Shown: positions 12,640 through 28,200, counted from the stretch's first letter. The stretch: DNA of 64,000 nt from Eublepharis macularius (GCF_028583425.1 NC_072801.1:21100001-21164000), one strand, 5' to 3'. The notes: generated by a model not told the origin, from the letters alone. A program made the numbers and translations.

Positions 12640-12848
12640 TAGACTTGTCAACTCCGGTCTGGGAAATTCCTAGGAAGCAGGGTCTGTGGAGGGGAGAATT
12701 TGGGGAGGTATTTCACCTAGAATCTATGGTATACCATAAAGTCTGCCCTCTGAAGTTGCCTTTTCCTCCTGGAGAACAGATCTCTGTCATATGGAGACCA
12801 GATGTAATTCTGGAAGAACTCCAGGCTCTACCAGGAGGTTGACAACAC
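12640..12848. mobile_element. Diverged hAT MITE related to 9581-9799
   Basis: Shares GGGAAATTCCT near the left end, CTCCTGGAGAACAGATCT in the middle and GGAGGTTGACAAC at the right end. It is more diverged than the 9.6 and 13.4 kb copies. Target duplication not resolved. Confidence 0.6.
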
Positions 12849-13039
12849 AACCCTAAACTTGATAAATAACCAAGGGACAATACATTTGTAATACAAGGAC
12901 TACGACTTAGCAATGCAGTCCTATGCCAGCCCAGTGAAGTGACTCTGCATAGGATTGCAGTGGGGAAAAAAGGATGAGAAAATGAGATTTTCTTCCCCCT
13001 TCTTGGTCTGTTTTTTTTAACACAATGGAGGGAGGCATT

Positions 13040-13286
13040 CTGCAAGGACGGGGGGAAACCCTCAAAGCTTGTATACTCTTCCAACTTCATTGGGCCTCTC
13101 AAAGAAAGGAGGTGTCGCTATCCCTAGCTTGACTGTTTTGTTTATGGCGTGAGAGGCCGAGTCGCTTCCCCTCACTGAGCCGAGGGGGCGCCGCTGGGTC
13201 GCCGTTTTCCTAACTGAGGCACGCTCGGGCCTAGTCGCACCTCGGGCGGCCCGAAGCTGGGGTGCCGAGAAGACGGTTCGGCCATA
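13040..13286 (+). promoter_or_regulatory. EIF2AK1: EIF2AK1 promoter and 5' UTR, short CpG-rich segment
   Basis: CpG density rises sharply from about 13140 and continues through exon 1 into 13390, against an AT-rich background. The start codon at 13287 sits in the island. No TATA box is evident. The transcription start itself cannot be placed from sequence. Confidence 0.6.
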
Positions 13287-16200
13287 ATGGAGCCGGAGCA
13301 GCCTGGCAGGCCGCCTCCCCCAAGCCCAGCCATCGAGTTTGCCGAGGACGAGGAGACAGAGCCGCAATACGATGGTGGGTTGCCTGCCGGGGGGTTGGTT
13401 GGAGGTAGAGTTGCCAGCTCCAGGTTGGGAAACTCCTGGAGATTTGGGGGGTGAAACCTGGAGACCGCAGGGTTTGGAGAGGGAAGGGACCTCATGATAT
13501 AATAAAGAATTCACCTCCAAAGCAGCCATTTTCTCCAGGGGAACTAATCTGTGTGGCCTGGAGATCAGTTGATCCCCAGCCACCACCTGGAGGCTGGCAA
13601 CCGTAGGGGGTTTTATTGCTGGGGGTATTTTTAGAGGGGGAAGAAAGCGTGGGAAAAGGTTACCTTTGTGCATGAGGTAAATTATTCGGGAGGGGGAAAT
13701 GAAGGAAACTCCTACTTCAAGGAGGCAGGGAGGAATGCACGCAGAGCCCGATCCTATAGTGGTCTTGCTTAGCAAATCCTATTGATTCCAAATGTGTTTT
13801 TAAAAGGATTTTGTCTACTCGGAAGTAATTCCTATTGCTTTCACGGCGGGAGGGATTAGGCTTTGGTCTGATCAGGAGTAACGCCTGTGCAGTGTGTGTG
13901 TGGGGTGGAGGGTTGTAACGGTTAGTGTGGCAGACTAGGATCTGGGAGACCGGGGTTCAAATCCCCCTCTGCTATGGAAGCTCACTGGGGTGACCTTGGG
14001 CCAGTCACAGCTTTTCAGCCTAACTTCCCTCACTGGGTTGTTGTGAGGATAAAATGGAGAGGAGAAGGATGCAAGCTGTTTTGGGTTTCCATTGGGGAGA
14101 AAAGTAGGGGATAAATGTGAATGAGTCAAGATTTGGACTGATACAGGAATAACTCTTGCTGATTTCAAAAAGGGTGGTAAGATTTTGTACACTCAGGAGT
14201 AATTCAAGTTAATTTCAAGGGGGGGATTAGGATTTGGATTTAGATCGTTTTGATTTAGATGTTGTTTGGATCTTGTTGATTTCCCGAATGAACTCAGCTC
14301 CCTGCGGACACACGTGAGGCACTGAGATGTTAAAGAAATGAGGTGCTAGAATGGAGAAATTCAGACTGTCAGTGGAGGATTCCAGTTGTTGCCGGAACAT
14401 TCGCTGCACATGGAAATCTAGCAAAGAAAGGAAAGAGGTTCTGCCTCTGGTCTTTAGTGCTGGCTTTTCTGCTTGCAGAGAGTTTTCAGTTAATCCCAAA
14501 CGTGATTCTCCACCTCTAGTCTGAATGAGCACTAAACATTTTACCACCTTAGGGCCACAGTTTATGTACGGAATCGTATGGCAGTATTATTTGTCCTGGA
14601 TGCTGTGGAGAAAGCTAGGGCTAGAAACCTTACTTCTAGATATTCTGAAGGCAAGGAAACTTTTGCAAAGGATCATTCAAATATGCGAATTTCCACATGC
14701 TGAGGTTTTAAATATAATCTGAGATGTGCCTGGTGTTTTATATTTGAAAAAATGACCTCCAGTTTAAAAATGGGCAAGGAGGATCCACTCTTCTTTGTCT
14801 TTTGTTTCCTAGTAGAGACTGTTTTTATTGGCCTACTAGGGTATGCAAAGAATTGCCAAGGGCTAGGCACACAAAGCAATCTGACAGGGTGCATGGTACA
14901 CTCAAGTGGTAGCAAGATCAAGTTGAATTTGAGTCCTTTTTGTCCAGCATTCGTTGCTATTTGTTCCGGTTAAACAGCAGATGGCTGCTGAAGTTCTTGT
15001 GCTGTTGTGTGCCTTTTTTGTTTCCAGCTTTCCTATCTTCATAATGTTGCTCTTAAAAACCATGCAAGAATTTACAAAATTAGACTGCTTATGATCCCGG
15101 CGTTCAGTACAGAAGAAGTTGCTTGACTGATCCGTGTATGCAGTTAGTTCTTCACCTTGAGACCGTTAGAGGGCAGTTTCATCATTCTCCGTAGCTTGCC
15201 TTGTGACTTTTTCTTTCTATACTAAATAATTTCATCAGCTGCCTTTTTAACTGCACCTGTCCAGATACATTCTTTATCATTCCAATGTCATGCTGATTTA
15301 AAAACAGTTTTGTTGCACTGATGCAAAGCTGGGAAAGGGGGAATATCTACAGATCGGGGTTGGACATGTGTCAACAGTAGCACACTAGGAACAGTTTGCT
15401 TTGTGCCCACGGCCAGATTTTTGCTCAAGCAACCAGGCACGGGCAGCCCTGCAGGGGACAGTGGCATGGGAGAAGGCAACCCTGACTTCTTCACACATAG
15501 ATAATGCATTTTGGGCACTTGTGTCAACACATGCACACAAAAGGAGAGAGAGAGAGCAAGAGCGGTTTGCATGCCTTGCAGATTCTCTCACATGCTTCTC
15601 TTCACCCACGTGGGCATCCCAATGACGTAGGGTTATTTTAGTTAATATCCTGCCTTTCAGAATAAATCTGTCAGGGCAATTAATATTAACCAAATTAAAA
15701 ATCAGAATCACTAGAGCCTCCAGTGCAACCTGCAACAACAGGAGACTTAAATATTAAAATATCAAAGGCAAAACTTTGTCATTGAAAGCAAAACACAACC
15801 ACACACGGTATTTAAAAACCGGTCAGGTAACTCCAGTAGACCTATACAACATTGTAGCAGCAAGCCAAGTCAGATGTCAGTCTAAAATGAGTAGCTTTCT
15901 GCCACAAGAAAAGGTGTTGGTTGTTGTATGAACTTCACAAGTTTTAATGTTTGCCTTTCCATTTCAGAATCTGATTTGCCAACAGAGTTCCGGATGGTAA
16001 GCGGTTCTAAAAAGTTCCTGAACTTCACATCTTCTGTCGCCAACCAGCTCCTGCTTGTTTCTGTGCTAGAACATCTTTGCCATGTATACGCACAAGACCC
16101 TACACGTTCAAGGCGTTTGTTTCAATGTCAGTAAGCGTGCAACTTGATTTTGATGTGACATGGGTGCGGGAGTATGGGTGGTTACTTGTTCCAAAAATGT

Positions 16201-19200
16201 GATAATTGAAGAGTGATGGTGAGCTTTTTTTAAAAAATGAAAGCTGAGAATACAGAATTCAGAGAAGGTAGAAGAAATTTGAGTTTGCTAAATTGCAATG
16301 GCAAGAACTAGGTCTGGCAGCCCCAGAAAAGAGGAAGTTCTGGTCTGGGAAGTTGTTTCCTTCGGTTTAGGCCGATCCCCCCCTTTATTGGAGGCTCAGA
16401 TCTCAGCTGTTGCAAACTGCCTTGAGCACTAGAAATGTTGGAGAGGTGGTATAGAAGTTAAAGAAATAACTAAATAAACAAATAGACAGGTATTCAGAGC
16501 CCCTTCCATTCGGGAGAACGAGGCAATGGGACAGACACCACTTTTAGATTTGACTGCCTCACCACAATGGTCTCCCGTCGCAGTGTCTGAAATAAGAGGT
16601 CTCATTTCTTCTCTCTCCTCTGCCAAGTTCCCTGGTGAGGACCTGATCCCTCATGAGTTGCTGGAATCCTTTCCTGACTGGCGGGTGTCCATCTTAGCCA
16701 AGTTGTTTACTTAGATCAATCAAAATGGTGCTTTCCCCTCAGAGTGGAAACTAAGTAAGCTTCCAAGTTGTATAGCAAATTTTTGTATAGCAAACTGGAG
16801 GACTGGGAGCAAGCAGTGTTCAGGAAAGGGGTAGGCGCTATTGGTTACTGCCTGATTCTTTACCTGCTCATTCTGCAGAGTATTAAGGGCCCCACCAAGG
16901 CCATGTTTGCAGCATTTGTGGATCTAACTGCTACCTTAGGTTGGAACTAACTGTGAGCAAAACTAGCAAGTACTAATATGGGTAAATGCCTGTTGTTCCT
17001 GATTCAGAAATTTCATTCCAATATAGGCACCACAGGCTCTGTAACAGAGGAGATTCCAATTACTCAGGTGTGTGTGTGTGTGTCAGATGGGTGTGTTTTG
17101 GTCCCTTTGCTCTTCAGTCTTGTTTCTAAACAACATAGTTCCAAGTCTGGGAGGCCCTAAGTTCTTTACACCATCCTTAGGGGGCAGGAGATTGGAAAGT
17201 TATTGATTCTGCTATACACAGATGACATGATGTTGTGTCCTTAACTTGTATCGTTCTAAGAAGGATGTCGTAAGAACTGGCAATATCTGTAAGAACAAGG
17301 TCTTAAGCATCAACTTTGCCATGACCAAATTAATGGGCTTTGGGAAGATTTAAATGGTCAATAGATGGCAACCTTATTGAACAATATAGAACCTTTAAGT
17401 ATCTTGGAGTGACATTGAGTGACACCCTCTCATGGAAGGCCCACTAGGCCATAACAAAAGTCATAGTTTTGAGAACTACCAGGGCCATCTTTAAATTTTA
17501 CATTTTGATTTTTAGTTGAGCTGGCCTTGAGCTGTTCCAGTATAAGGCCATTCTGCAGTTTTTATACGGTGCAGAGATCTAGGGTTAGAATGAACATCTG
17601 ATCTTGACCCTGGAACATATCCAGAATCTCTTTTTAAAGAGAATTCCAGCTTTGCCTTGTGGCACTCCAGTGGCTTTACCACGAGCTGAACTTGGTTTAC
17701 CCTCTCTCAGAGTCGGTTTGCACTTGGCCTTACTTAGATTCTAGAGAAAGCAAAGGAATCTCTTTACTTGTTTACGCACTGCTCCATTCAGATTCTGTTT
17801 GCGCAGCTAGCTTTAACAGTATCCTCCATTGTTATTCTCTTGTGGAATGACTTCTGGGGTGTTCTCTTGTTTGGTTTCAATATATGAGACCAAATATTTA
17901 AGATGGATGCTGCATTGGACAGAAGTACAACTGTGTTCTAGATTTTCTCCCTGGTTCAAGTTGTTCAATAGGAACCATGACATTATTTTACCAAAATCAC
18001 TTTTCCTAGTCTTAGAATGGATTTAATTTCTCTGAGGTTTCAAACTATGCTCTCAGATGGTTGTTATACACAAACCACCATTTTTGTATTTGGGGTTTTT
18101 GTCCCCCAAAGATCTTCCACACTATGTTTTGTTCTGCCCTTTATATACAGAGCCCAGAAATAGATTTCTTAGAGAAATCTTGAAAGACATTTATTTTTCT
18201 CCTGTGGCTGAAAAACTAACTTTCCAATTTGGATCTGTATGTCTCTTATAGAGTAGCACAGTTCACCTGGCAGCTAAGAAAATTCAAGCTAAAACTGTGC
18301 TTAATGGTTGAGAGACTCCTTCACGTGTGTATAACAAAGGCATATTTTTATATTAATAGTATATCCATGTAAGACTAGTAAATTGCTGATTTAAAAAACC
18401 CCCTCTACAGTAGGGAGAGAAAATGGCTCCTGAGAAGGAAATGGCTGTTGTGTGGGCATGATTAGGAAAATTGGAACTCTTCCACCTACAAGGCAGTCAC
18501 CTAGGCTTCTCTGCAATCTTTCCCAAAAGTTTGTAGACAAACAGGTTACAGAAAGATCAGACAAAATCTGGAGAGGTGCATGAATGTACCCTGATGCTGT
18601 GCAGGAGAAAAAAATAATTTCCAGCAGCTTCAAATTTGGGGCACATGAGCTGAGCAGAAACATCCCTGGGCTGGATTTTCCCACAATATTTAAAGATCAC
18701 AACACAACTAATAGAAATAAATTAAGCCCTGCTCCACTTAGCTATGGGTTTCAACTTGTTTGAGTTTTATCATATTCTTTAGCTATATAAATATTCTTTA
18801 GCTATATATATATATATATATTATGTTTTGTTTAATAGAAATTAACGGATGCCATCTGCATAAGTTCAGTTTCTTGCCAATCAATAGAGCCTTTACATAA
18901 GAACATAAGAACATAAGCAAAGCCATGTTGGATCAGGCCAGTGGCCCATCCAGTCCAACATTCTGTCACACACAGTGGCTAGAAATCCAGTGCCATCTAA
19001 AGGACTGTCAGTGAGGCCAGGACACCAGAAGCCCTCCCACTGCCTTCCTTCCAGCACCAAGACAACAGAGCACCACCTCCCCACAAAGAGAATACCATCT
19101 ATCTCCTGTGGCTAATAGCCACTGATGGACCTCTGCTCCATATATTTGTCCAGTCCCCTCTTGAAGCTGGCAATGCTTGTAGCTGCCACCACCTCCTGTG

Positions 19201-22200
19201 GCAACGAATTCCATGTGTTTATCACCCTTTGTGTAAAAAAGGAAAGGTATATAAAGGTATATAAAGGGCAGAACAAACCTTTAAAAAAGGAAAGGTTATA
19301 TACTGTTATAGAAGCTGGGACTTTCAGGGGAAAATGCTCCAAACTGTAAACATTCACCATCCCAAAACAATCATATTCTTAAATACTTGAGTCCATGTTA
19401 GGTTTTTGTAGAAATGGGAGCTTAAGAAAATTCAGGGGACCGGTAGCCTGTATATTTAAAAATGGATGCTGGAATGTAGGAATTTTGGCTTCTTTCATAC
19501 ATAGGACTGGTTCCCAGGGAGGTGGGTGATGCTGGCTCTCGCAGAGCAAAAATACTTTGTAGCCCTGCTTCAGGCATTTTGATCACAGCCACCTGGTTAA
19601 TGCAGTTAAGCAATACATGTCCCGTTCAGAGTTCACAAAGCAACCTGGAATCAAATGTCGCAAGAACCAGCTGGGAAGTCCTTACCTGTGTGTGCTCCCT
19701 CCCCTTTTCCCTTCCAAGTGGTTGTGACATTGAAGACTTTAAAACAAACCTGCTGTGGGCCATTCCAAACCATGAAGCCTTCAGTTTCTCAGCCTCTTGC
19801 AAGGGGAAAGATGCTGTGCAAACTCAGAACCTTTCTGCCTGTTTTCTGTGATGAAACGAGGTTTCTTTGTGATGACTAAATGTGCACTATGTGAGTTTAG
19901 ATTTCTTTAGGTTTTGCTGTCTCTGCAACCTACACAACTGTACCATACCACACTTCCAGTTCTATACATACAGGATCCAGAAGTACTCCCCCCACAAGAA
20001 AAAATATTTAATTGTACTTACGTGAGATTATTCGCACAAATAACACTCTAGTTGACTTGTCTTCAGTTCTGTGACTTATTTTTTGCCTTAAATGATCCTA
20101 GCTAAGGCAAGACAAAACCAAGGCACTCTGCTCTTCCTGTGTCTAAATCTACACTACTAAGAAATAAATAGCCATTAGTTATATTATTTCTAAACTTAAA
20201 TGTCCAACAGTGCAGCTGATTTCTGTGCCTGAGCAAACAGAAAGACACAGCAACAACCACGTCTTAGCCACCACGTGTTGTTGTCTTGGCTGCCCAATCA
20301 GTATATGAGATATTCTGACCCAATCTAGTTTGGTTTGTGTACTATGCAAATCATCTGACCAGTAGCGACTGTTGGGTCCTCTGCATTTCTTGGAACTCTA
20401 TGATAGACTTCAGCAGATCTGGTTCTGGATCCCTGCATCACAATGGCTTGGTGCTGCCATTTGAACCTGCACTGGAGCTGCAGTTAATAGCCTTAACATT
20501 TAATGGCATCATTTTAATTACATCTTTACACATGTCCTATATACTCATTTTCAAGGGAGTTAAATTATGTGGAAAGTGTGTTGGGGCGGAAGCAGTTATT
20601 GGCAAGAAATGGGCTAATGAAGAGATTTCAACGGCTTTGGAACTCTTAATCTGTTTGAAGTCTTCTAGCATCATTCTCAGAGTTCTAGTATATGCATTTT
20701 TTTTTTAAAAAAAAGACCAACCAGAAGGCTGAACTGTATTTAATTTCGTTTGAAAAAGATAGCCTTGGGGGCTCAGTGCAGGAATCATAACCCATTTCCT
20801 AGGAGGCCTATTTTTGTTTACACCTTTGTAATCTCTCTACCTAAATTTGTCCCCGTATCAGTATATGAACAGCAGTAAAACTGTTGAAGCACACCTAAAA
20901 GGCCGCTAAAATCTCCACCCAAAAACAACACAGCCATATAAGTGAGATATATAAAAATGCACACATTACATGTTTTCATGTTTTACCTCCCCAGGAGCAT
21001 AAAAATGAGAGAATATAAGTCCCCCCCTATATAGTCCTACTGGTCTGGTTAATTATTTTTCAGATGTTTTGTGATTCTGTTGAGTGCAGCTATGACTATT
21101 ATAATATTTTATCCTAGCATTTGGGGGGGGAAAGGTAAAGGGTGCATGGTAGATTTTACTGCAACAACATTTTACATAGAGGAAGTTTCACCAAGCCCTG
21201 ACCTGGATGCCCTGGGCTTCCCATGAAATAGTTAGATCTCTGAAGCTAAGCAGAGTCCACCCTGGTTAGTATTTGGATGGGAGACCCCCAGAGGAGTCTG
21301 GGGTTGCTATGCAGGAGCAGGTGCTGTCAAACCACCTCTGAAACCCTTTTGCCCTGAATACCCTATGAGGTTGCCGTAAGTTGGCTGAGGCTTGATGGCA
21401 GAAAAAAGTTTCACCAAATGCACAGCATTTTCCAAAAGAAAAACCTGTTATTAAGTTTGCAGTGTGTTTTAGTGCTGAATAGCCTGTTACATTCTTGTTC
21501 CGTAATTTTAACACTCAGTTCAGATCTCATGAAATACCATGGTTCAAACTGTGTGGTTAGCCCATTTGTCCAAATTTAGGCCACTCCACTAACTGTGATT
21601 GGTTAGAATGTGCCTGAAACCATGATTTGAAGTTGTTTTCTTAACCACTGTACAGTCTTAATCCTGATTTGGCATGACGTTTGAATGTGGACATCCTGGC
21701 TTGTTTCCTGGTACTGCCTTCACTGCTGTGCAGGGTAGGACACTAACCCAGATTGTAATGGGAATATGGGCTAGAGCACAGTATTAACTCTGCTTAAAAT
21801 TTCACTGTTAATGTAGTTTCTTCAACAGGTTGCATAACCACACAGGTGTTCCTTTAATCTTTGACAAGCAGTAAACAGAAGTAGAAAAATGGTTCTTTAC
21901 TTATTAGAATCAACCAGTCTGTTCACTTAACTTTTCCTGTCACCTTCTAGCTTATCTTGCATTTGGACATAGTATCATTTTTGGCTCGGTAGAATGTCAC
22001 ATGATCGAAAATCTGAGTAATCAGCTAAATCTAAAACCAATCATATTTTTATATTGATGTCATGCTTGAAAGATCTTAGACTTCTCAGTAGATAGCATAT
22101 GTCAGTTAGTATAAAAGATGTCATCCAGATAAGGAGCTGGGGTTTTGCTGAAAGAAATCTCATGAAGATCTAGGCGAGAAAAATATGTTTGTATGTGTGC

Positions 22201-25200
22201 GTACTGCTTATTGAAAACTCAATGCATTTCATAGTAAATCTGATTCTAAATCAATCTTAGATTTAATTGAGAGAGGGGAGAGTTAATACTTGTTGCATTT
22301 ATTGGTTCTAATAGGTTTTATTTTAATAATCCTTTATATTTTGATACCTTGCTTTATTTAAAAATATTATTTCAATAGAGAATAAACATTAAATGCTAAA
22401 AAGAAATCTCTGTGTGCCTTGATGGAAAGAGTTATTACAAGGAGAACCCCTATAAATTATTTGCACTAATTAACAAGCTCTCCAAAAGAGAGATCTCTGT
22501 TTTAGGTCTGTTTTTTGGAAGCTGCATCTTGGATGTCCTTTGTGGACTGTGTGTTACTGTTTTATGCTGTATTTTAGTATTTTATTGCAGTTTTAGGAAT
22601 TTATGTATTTGCTGTTGTCTGTGATGTTGTAACCCACCCTGAGCCTGCTTCCAGAGTGGTGGTGGAGAGTGCCCTCAAGTCATAGTTGACTTATGGCAAT
22701 CCCTGGTGGGGTTTTCAGAGCAAGAGACTAGCAGCGGTGGTTTGCCATTGCTTGCCTCTGCAACCCTGGTCTTTGTTGGAGGTCTTCTATCCAGTTACTA
22801 ACCAAGGCCGACCCTGCTTAGCTTCTGAGATCTGATGAGATCAGGCTCACCTGGGCTATCCAGGTCAAGGCACATCCAGGGAGGGCAGGTTATAAATTTA
22901 ATAAATAAAATAAATAAAGACAGGCCTCTAAGGAGGAGCAGAAATGAAAGCTGCATTTGTAAAAGCAAACCAGGGTTTGAATGAATCTTCTACTGTCCAA
23001 GCTAACCATAATTAAAATAAACCATGGTTTCGTGCTGTGTCTGAATCAAGCCAGTGTGTTTTACAATTAGGTGAAGTATGTAGGATGAAGTGAGCGTTTG
23101 GATGAAGTGAGTGTTTTTGTGTATGTTTGCCAAACTGCTTAAAATTAACAGTCATTTCAATTAATGCACAAGTGGCCTGTGAAAAATAAGGAGCAGTGTC
23201 TGAAGTTCAGACACTGGATTTTCTGAAAAACATTTTTTCTTCCTGCTTCCTGCAGTACTGTGCAAGACCTTTACTCAAATGGGCTTGCTTTCCTCTTTCG
23301 CCTCCTGTGATGAATTCAGCAGTTTGAGGCTGCAGCATAACCGGGCCATTACTCAGTTAATGAAGGCGGCTAATCAGCAAATACTCAATGGGGTAAGGTT
23401 CTTTCTCCTCGCTCTGTTCCTGTACCACTCAATGCTGGCATGAAAAAAGGTATGGGAGATAAGGTCTAGGTGGGTTTGCAAATACATTCTTACCCAGATC
23501 AAAGAATCCTGGAGGAGTCAGCACTTGGGGTGGTGGTATAGTTAGTAGGTTTAGTGTAGCAGTAAGGTTGTTTACAGCTGCATTGGTTAAAAAAACCAAA
23601 CATGTGTAATACCTTTTCTTAGGACCAATCCAGTGACGCAACAATGTGCGAACTTTTGAGTTCCCCAGAACTCTTACTCAGGTCAGGGATTACAAAATAC
23701 GAAAGAAGAAAAAAGCAAAAGTATGCTTAAATCCTGCTTTCCCCCTCTTTTTTAATTTTGTAACATCTGGCCTGATAAAAAGTTCTAAGGAACTCTGAAG
23801 CTTGTACACTATTATGTGTCATTCGGCTGGTTGTAAGAAAAGGTGTTACGTGGATTGAGTTTTTTGGCTTTTTTGTATTAATGCAGCGGTACCCTTTCTC
23901 TTCCGTTTGTTGACCTATTTTTAATCCCCCCCCCCCCCGGGTCAGCCTACCTCTTATAATGGAGGACCAAAAACAATGCTTTCTATATTCCGTTTCATAA
24001 CATGACGTGTCTTGTACAGTGGTAGTGTTAAAGCACTTACCAGGAATACATACATTGGTTTTAGGTTTGAATGAAACATTGTAGATATGAGGGGGAAGCA
24101 TTGTGTAAAAAAATAAGAACACGAGAAGAGCCTTGCTGGATCAGATGAGTGGTCCATCGAGTCCAGCGTCCTGTTCCATGCAGGGGTCAACCCATTGTCC
24201 TTGAAAGCCAACAAATGGGACATAGAAGCCAAGGTCTTCCCCTAAGGTTGCCTCTGTAAAGTTCTGCCAGGTAGATCTCAACACTGCATGAGTCCAGAAC
24301 TACCTGAGTTAAAGCTTTATTGATAACCTACGAGTTCAGCAATCCAGTACAGGTTCATTGTCAGGAATAAAGTTCTGCGCCAAGCCCCCAAGCTAATACT
24401 GAGTTCTGAGTACAGCCCAGCTCCCACCCCTTTAGCTGCTAGCCTAGCCTAGGTTCCCACTCCCCATCCCCCAATAGCTACAATGCATATGTAAAGCAGA
24501 AAGCACAGCAAAGCGGCTAGCAATGAGGTGGAGAGGATGTTTTAGAAAGTTCGGAAGTTCCATGGTTAGGTATCCATGACAACGGTTCTTCTTCACAGGC
24601 TGAAAACAGATAAGCTCTGCAGAGGAGACAGCCACAGCTCCCAACAGAGTTCTAACACAACGTGAGCACAATGTCCATTGGAGTCCAGTCCTTAGCCTAG
24701 GCTCCCCAGGCTCTTCCCAAGCAAGTCAGGGCTGTCAAGTCTCTGTAGTATGGCAGGGGATGCCAAGACCCTGACAGCCTCCTAGAACAGGTATTCAGAG
24801 GTTGACTGCCTCGAGATGTGGAAGTTCCCTTTAGCCATCATGTGTGGCAGTTGTTGAAAGGATCTTTCCTCCGTGAATCTCTCCAATCACTTTTTAAAGC
24901 TGTTAATGCTCGTGGCCTTCATAACATCTACTGGCTGCCAATCCCCCCCCCCCTCCATTCCTCCCATTCCAGTAGGCTCTGCAGGGCTTTGGCTGATGGA
25001 TGCTTCTGGCTGCTTCTTTTTCCAAAAAACGGTTTCCTTGAGTTGCTTTGTGGGTTTCAGTTTGCTGTTGCCTAAATAATGTATGTAAAGCGATCTGGGC
25101 AATAAGAAAAAAATGTTGTGTAAATGTTAAAACGTAATACGTAAACGCAGGCGACGACTGCTTTTTTCACTGTGTCATTTTAGTTTTGGAATGCCGAGTT

Positions 25201-28200
25201 CGAGCGGTGACAAGATACTTGATTTCATCAAATAAGGGAATAAATAGTAACTGCTTTTTGAACATTTTGCACTAGTCAGAAATTAGGCGTGGTCATTTGT
25301 TTCATTAAAAAGGTGTATTTATGTTATGTTTTGTAGGAGTTTGGTGCTGGTGATTCACAAACAAACAGGTATGTGTTTTGAGCATTGTGATAAATGTTTT
25401 TTAAATAAATCTGTATTTACAAATATAAAATAGTGATCAGTATCAAACTTGAAGCCAAAATCCATTTACATGTATTGAAAGGAACATCTTATTTATTTTT
25501 TAAAGAGCCAAAAACAATCCCTTTAATCACTAGCATTTTGTTTGAAAGCAAATTTTGATACATTAAGATACGGAGAATACTTGAGTGTGCAAAAAAATGG
25601 GGAGTAGATCAGAGGATTAGTATAGAAAATGTAAGATACATTTTTTTTTGGCTTAACTGGGCTTATGGCCCACCCTATCATGAGGACCCTGATCAGGTAG
25701 CTGTGCTCTGATACTCTGTTCTACCAACATCCATTGCTTTGTTTTGAGAATATTAAGGCTTTAAATGTTCTTTCCAGGGAAGAGAATTCCCCAAAGGGGT
25801 TTTTCTGCCTTCCACGTCCACGCTAATTTATATAGTAATGCAGTAACATTAGACATTCCTATCTGTGAAAATGTTTTTTATCACGATTAAATGGGTGACT
25901 TGGGAAAACAAACACTGTTCCTGTGTCTGTAGAGTGTTGTGAAAGTATTCTAGAAGTAGAACCTGTCTCTCTACTTTTAGCTGTGAGCAACTTCAATACC
26001 TTGAAATTAATAAAATTCATGTAGATAGTGAAGAGACCGTGTCATTCATTTACTGTATTGCTTTCCAAAGATCACTTCATATTTTTATAGTACCTCTTAG
26101 CTGGGTCTTTGGGCCATTGTGTGACTCTTTGTCCCAAGCATACTTTTTAAAGCAGCCTTGAAGAGTGTGATTGAGAAAAGGGAAGGAGAAGGAAGCAGCC
26201 GCTTAATCCTTTCCCTTCCTGCTCTTTGCTCAAACTTGCCACCGCTTGCTGCTTTCCCACTAGCAAAGAGAAAGCCGTAGCGTTGTCTGGTGATTCTATG
26301 TGATTATGGCATGGTACGTTTATTCTTACAAGTGGTAACATGTACTTTCTATTTTTTTTTAAAAAACAGGGAAAATGAAATTCTCTTTGAAGCACAAACA
26401 TCTCGTTACATCAATGAATTTGATGAGATTTCCAGGCTGGGAAAGGGAGGGTATGGGACGGTGTACAAGGTACTTTGTTGTTATTGTATTTAAATCTTTT
26501 CCCCCAGTAGCTTTGTATTCATTTTTGCTATTGAAAATGAGAGTAAGGAAGTTACTTAATGGGTTTTGTTCTTAAAATAGCAGATTGTCCTTCACCCACC
26601 TTAGTTTGAGCAGGGGTGGGTTTGTATGCATACCTTGGGAATACTGTACAAACCATGATAGCGTAGATTAGACATAATAATGAACGATAGCTTATCATTA
26701 TGGGCATGAGTTTGGGGGAACATCAGTTGCATATGCTTTCTCCTCCCTTCGTGTACAACACTGTAATTAGTTTCAGTTGCAAGAGAGAGAAGTTTATCAT
26801 GATGTCTATGCAAATATTGGTTGGCACCCTTATCTACAAACCGGCCGTGGTTTAATCTTCTTTTGGAATTCTAGTTTGTAGGGGAAAGGGAAAATGGTGG
26901 AGATGCAGTTGAACTACAGTTTGCTGCTGAATTTTTAAAATAGATCACTACGAAGTAGTAATATTGTGCAAATCCTTCCTAGCTTATAGATGTAGGGATG
27001 AGCTGTACTTCATTGCTGCATCTGAGTCACCAAAACATGTTGCAGGAAAGGTGCTTTGGGTAGGATATCTACAGGTCCTTCTCCTAATTTTAGAAGTTTC
27101 TAAAATACTGCTGTACCTATCTGACTTGTGGACAAATTCATTTTCAGGTCCGGAACAAACTAGATGGCCAGTTCTATGCGATTAAAAAAATCCTTATTAA
27201 GAAGGCAACCAAAAGAGATTGCATGAAGGTATGTGTTTAATTTATTATACTTTGGATCGTTTGATTGCCCTATGGCCTGTCGTAGCTGTTCAACATTCAG
27301 TGCTAAAGGCAAAAGACCATGCCACAATAGAAAATGGAGAAAAAAATGTGTTTCGTTGTGTGTTCTAACTGGGTATGTTCACTCCATCTGTATAGTTGTC
27401 TGAAGATTCAGAAGCTATTTTGTCTGCAGTGGAGAGAGGGGTGGAGAGAGAATCTATGCAAAGAATCAGGCTGCCGTTTTTGTTGTTTACAGCTTCCAGT
27501 TGTTTTGCTCTGGAATGATGAAGGAGCCTTTGATATGCTGAAAGCCTTTGTTTGTAAACAGTAGGGGCCTTCTGGCTTTCCTGGTGGTGGTGGTGGACTT
27601 GAAGAGGACAACTGGCTGAAGTGTTCTACTCCTGCCTGTCTCTGCCAACCTTGGGGGAACAGCGGCAGCACACCAGTCCCTCATGAGAATTGGCTCAGGA
27701 GTTAACCTGTGTGCCTCACTGAAATGGAACTTTCTTTCCTGGATCATGTGGAAAGCCTTTACACCTAACTACAGCCACTGTCCAATGCCTGAGTGCCAAA
27801 GCATGAATTAATTATGAGAGCGCTGTGTCTGAGGAACAAGTTCCTAGGAATCCTTTGCTAAAAGGAAAGGTGGAAACTCCAGGCTCCAGTTGCTGGTTGG
27901 TGGACCAGATACAAATTCCAATCTGGCCCTGACAAATGGTGACCAATCAGGGTCTGCAGCAAAGTAACCATGTAGTCTAGACTGAAAATATAACGCAGGA
28001 AGGAAAGGAGGGCAGGCAAAAATTGGGCACTGGCAGCTGCCCCTGGATTGGGCCTCTCAGTGTATAATGTTGGGATGGACCAGAGAGGGAAAAAATTGCC
28101 AGATGATCTAAGCCAGTCCTGCCTCGTGCCTTCAAGGTGTACAGGTAGTAATGTGGCAGTGTCTGGGAGCACTCAGTCTGGGGCAAGTTGCTCTGTCATT

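Noticed and set aside
12489-13102. Open frames of 117-129 codons upstream of EIF2AK1
   Set aside because: They cross a MITE copy, read in both orientations and show no conserved motif.
23930-23942. C-run and other homopolymers (6505, 30690, 32290, 43090, 50625) as functional elements
   Set aside because: Ordinary mononucleotide runs, probably length-variable or sequencing-sensitive.
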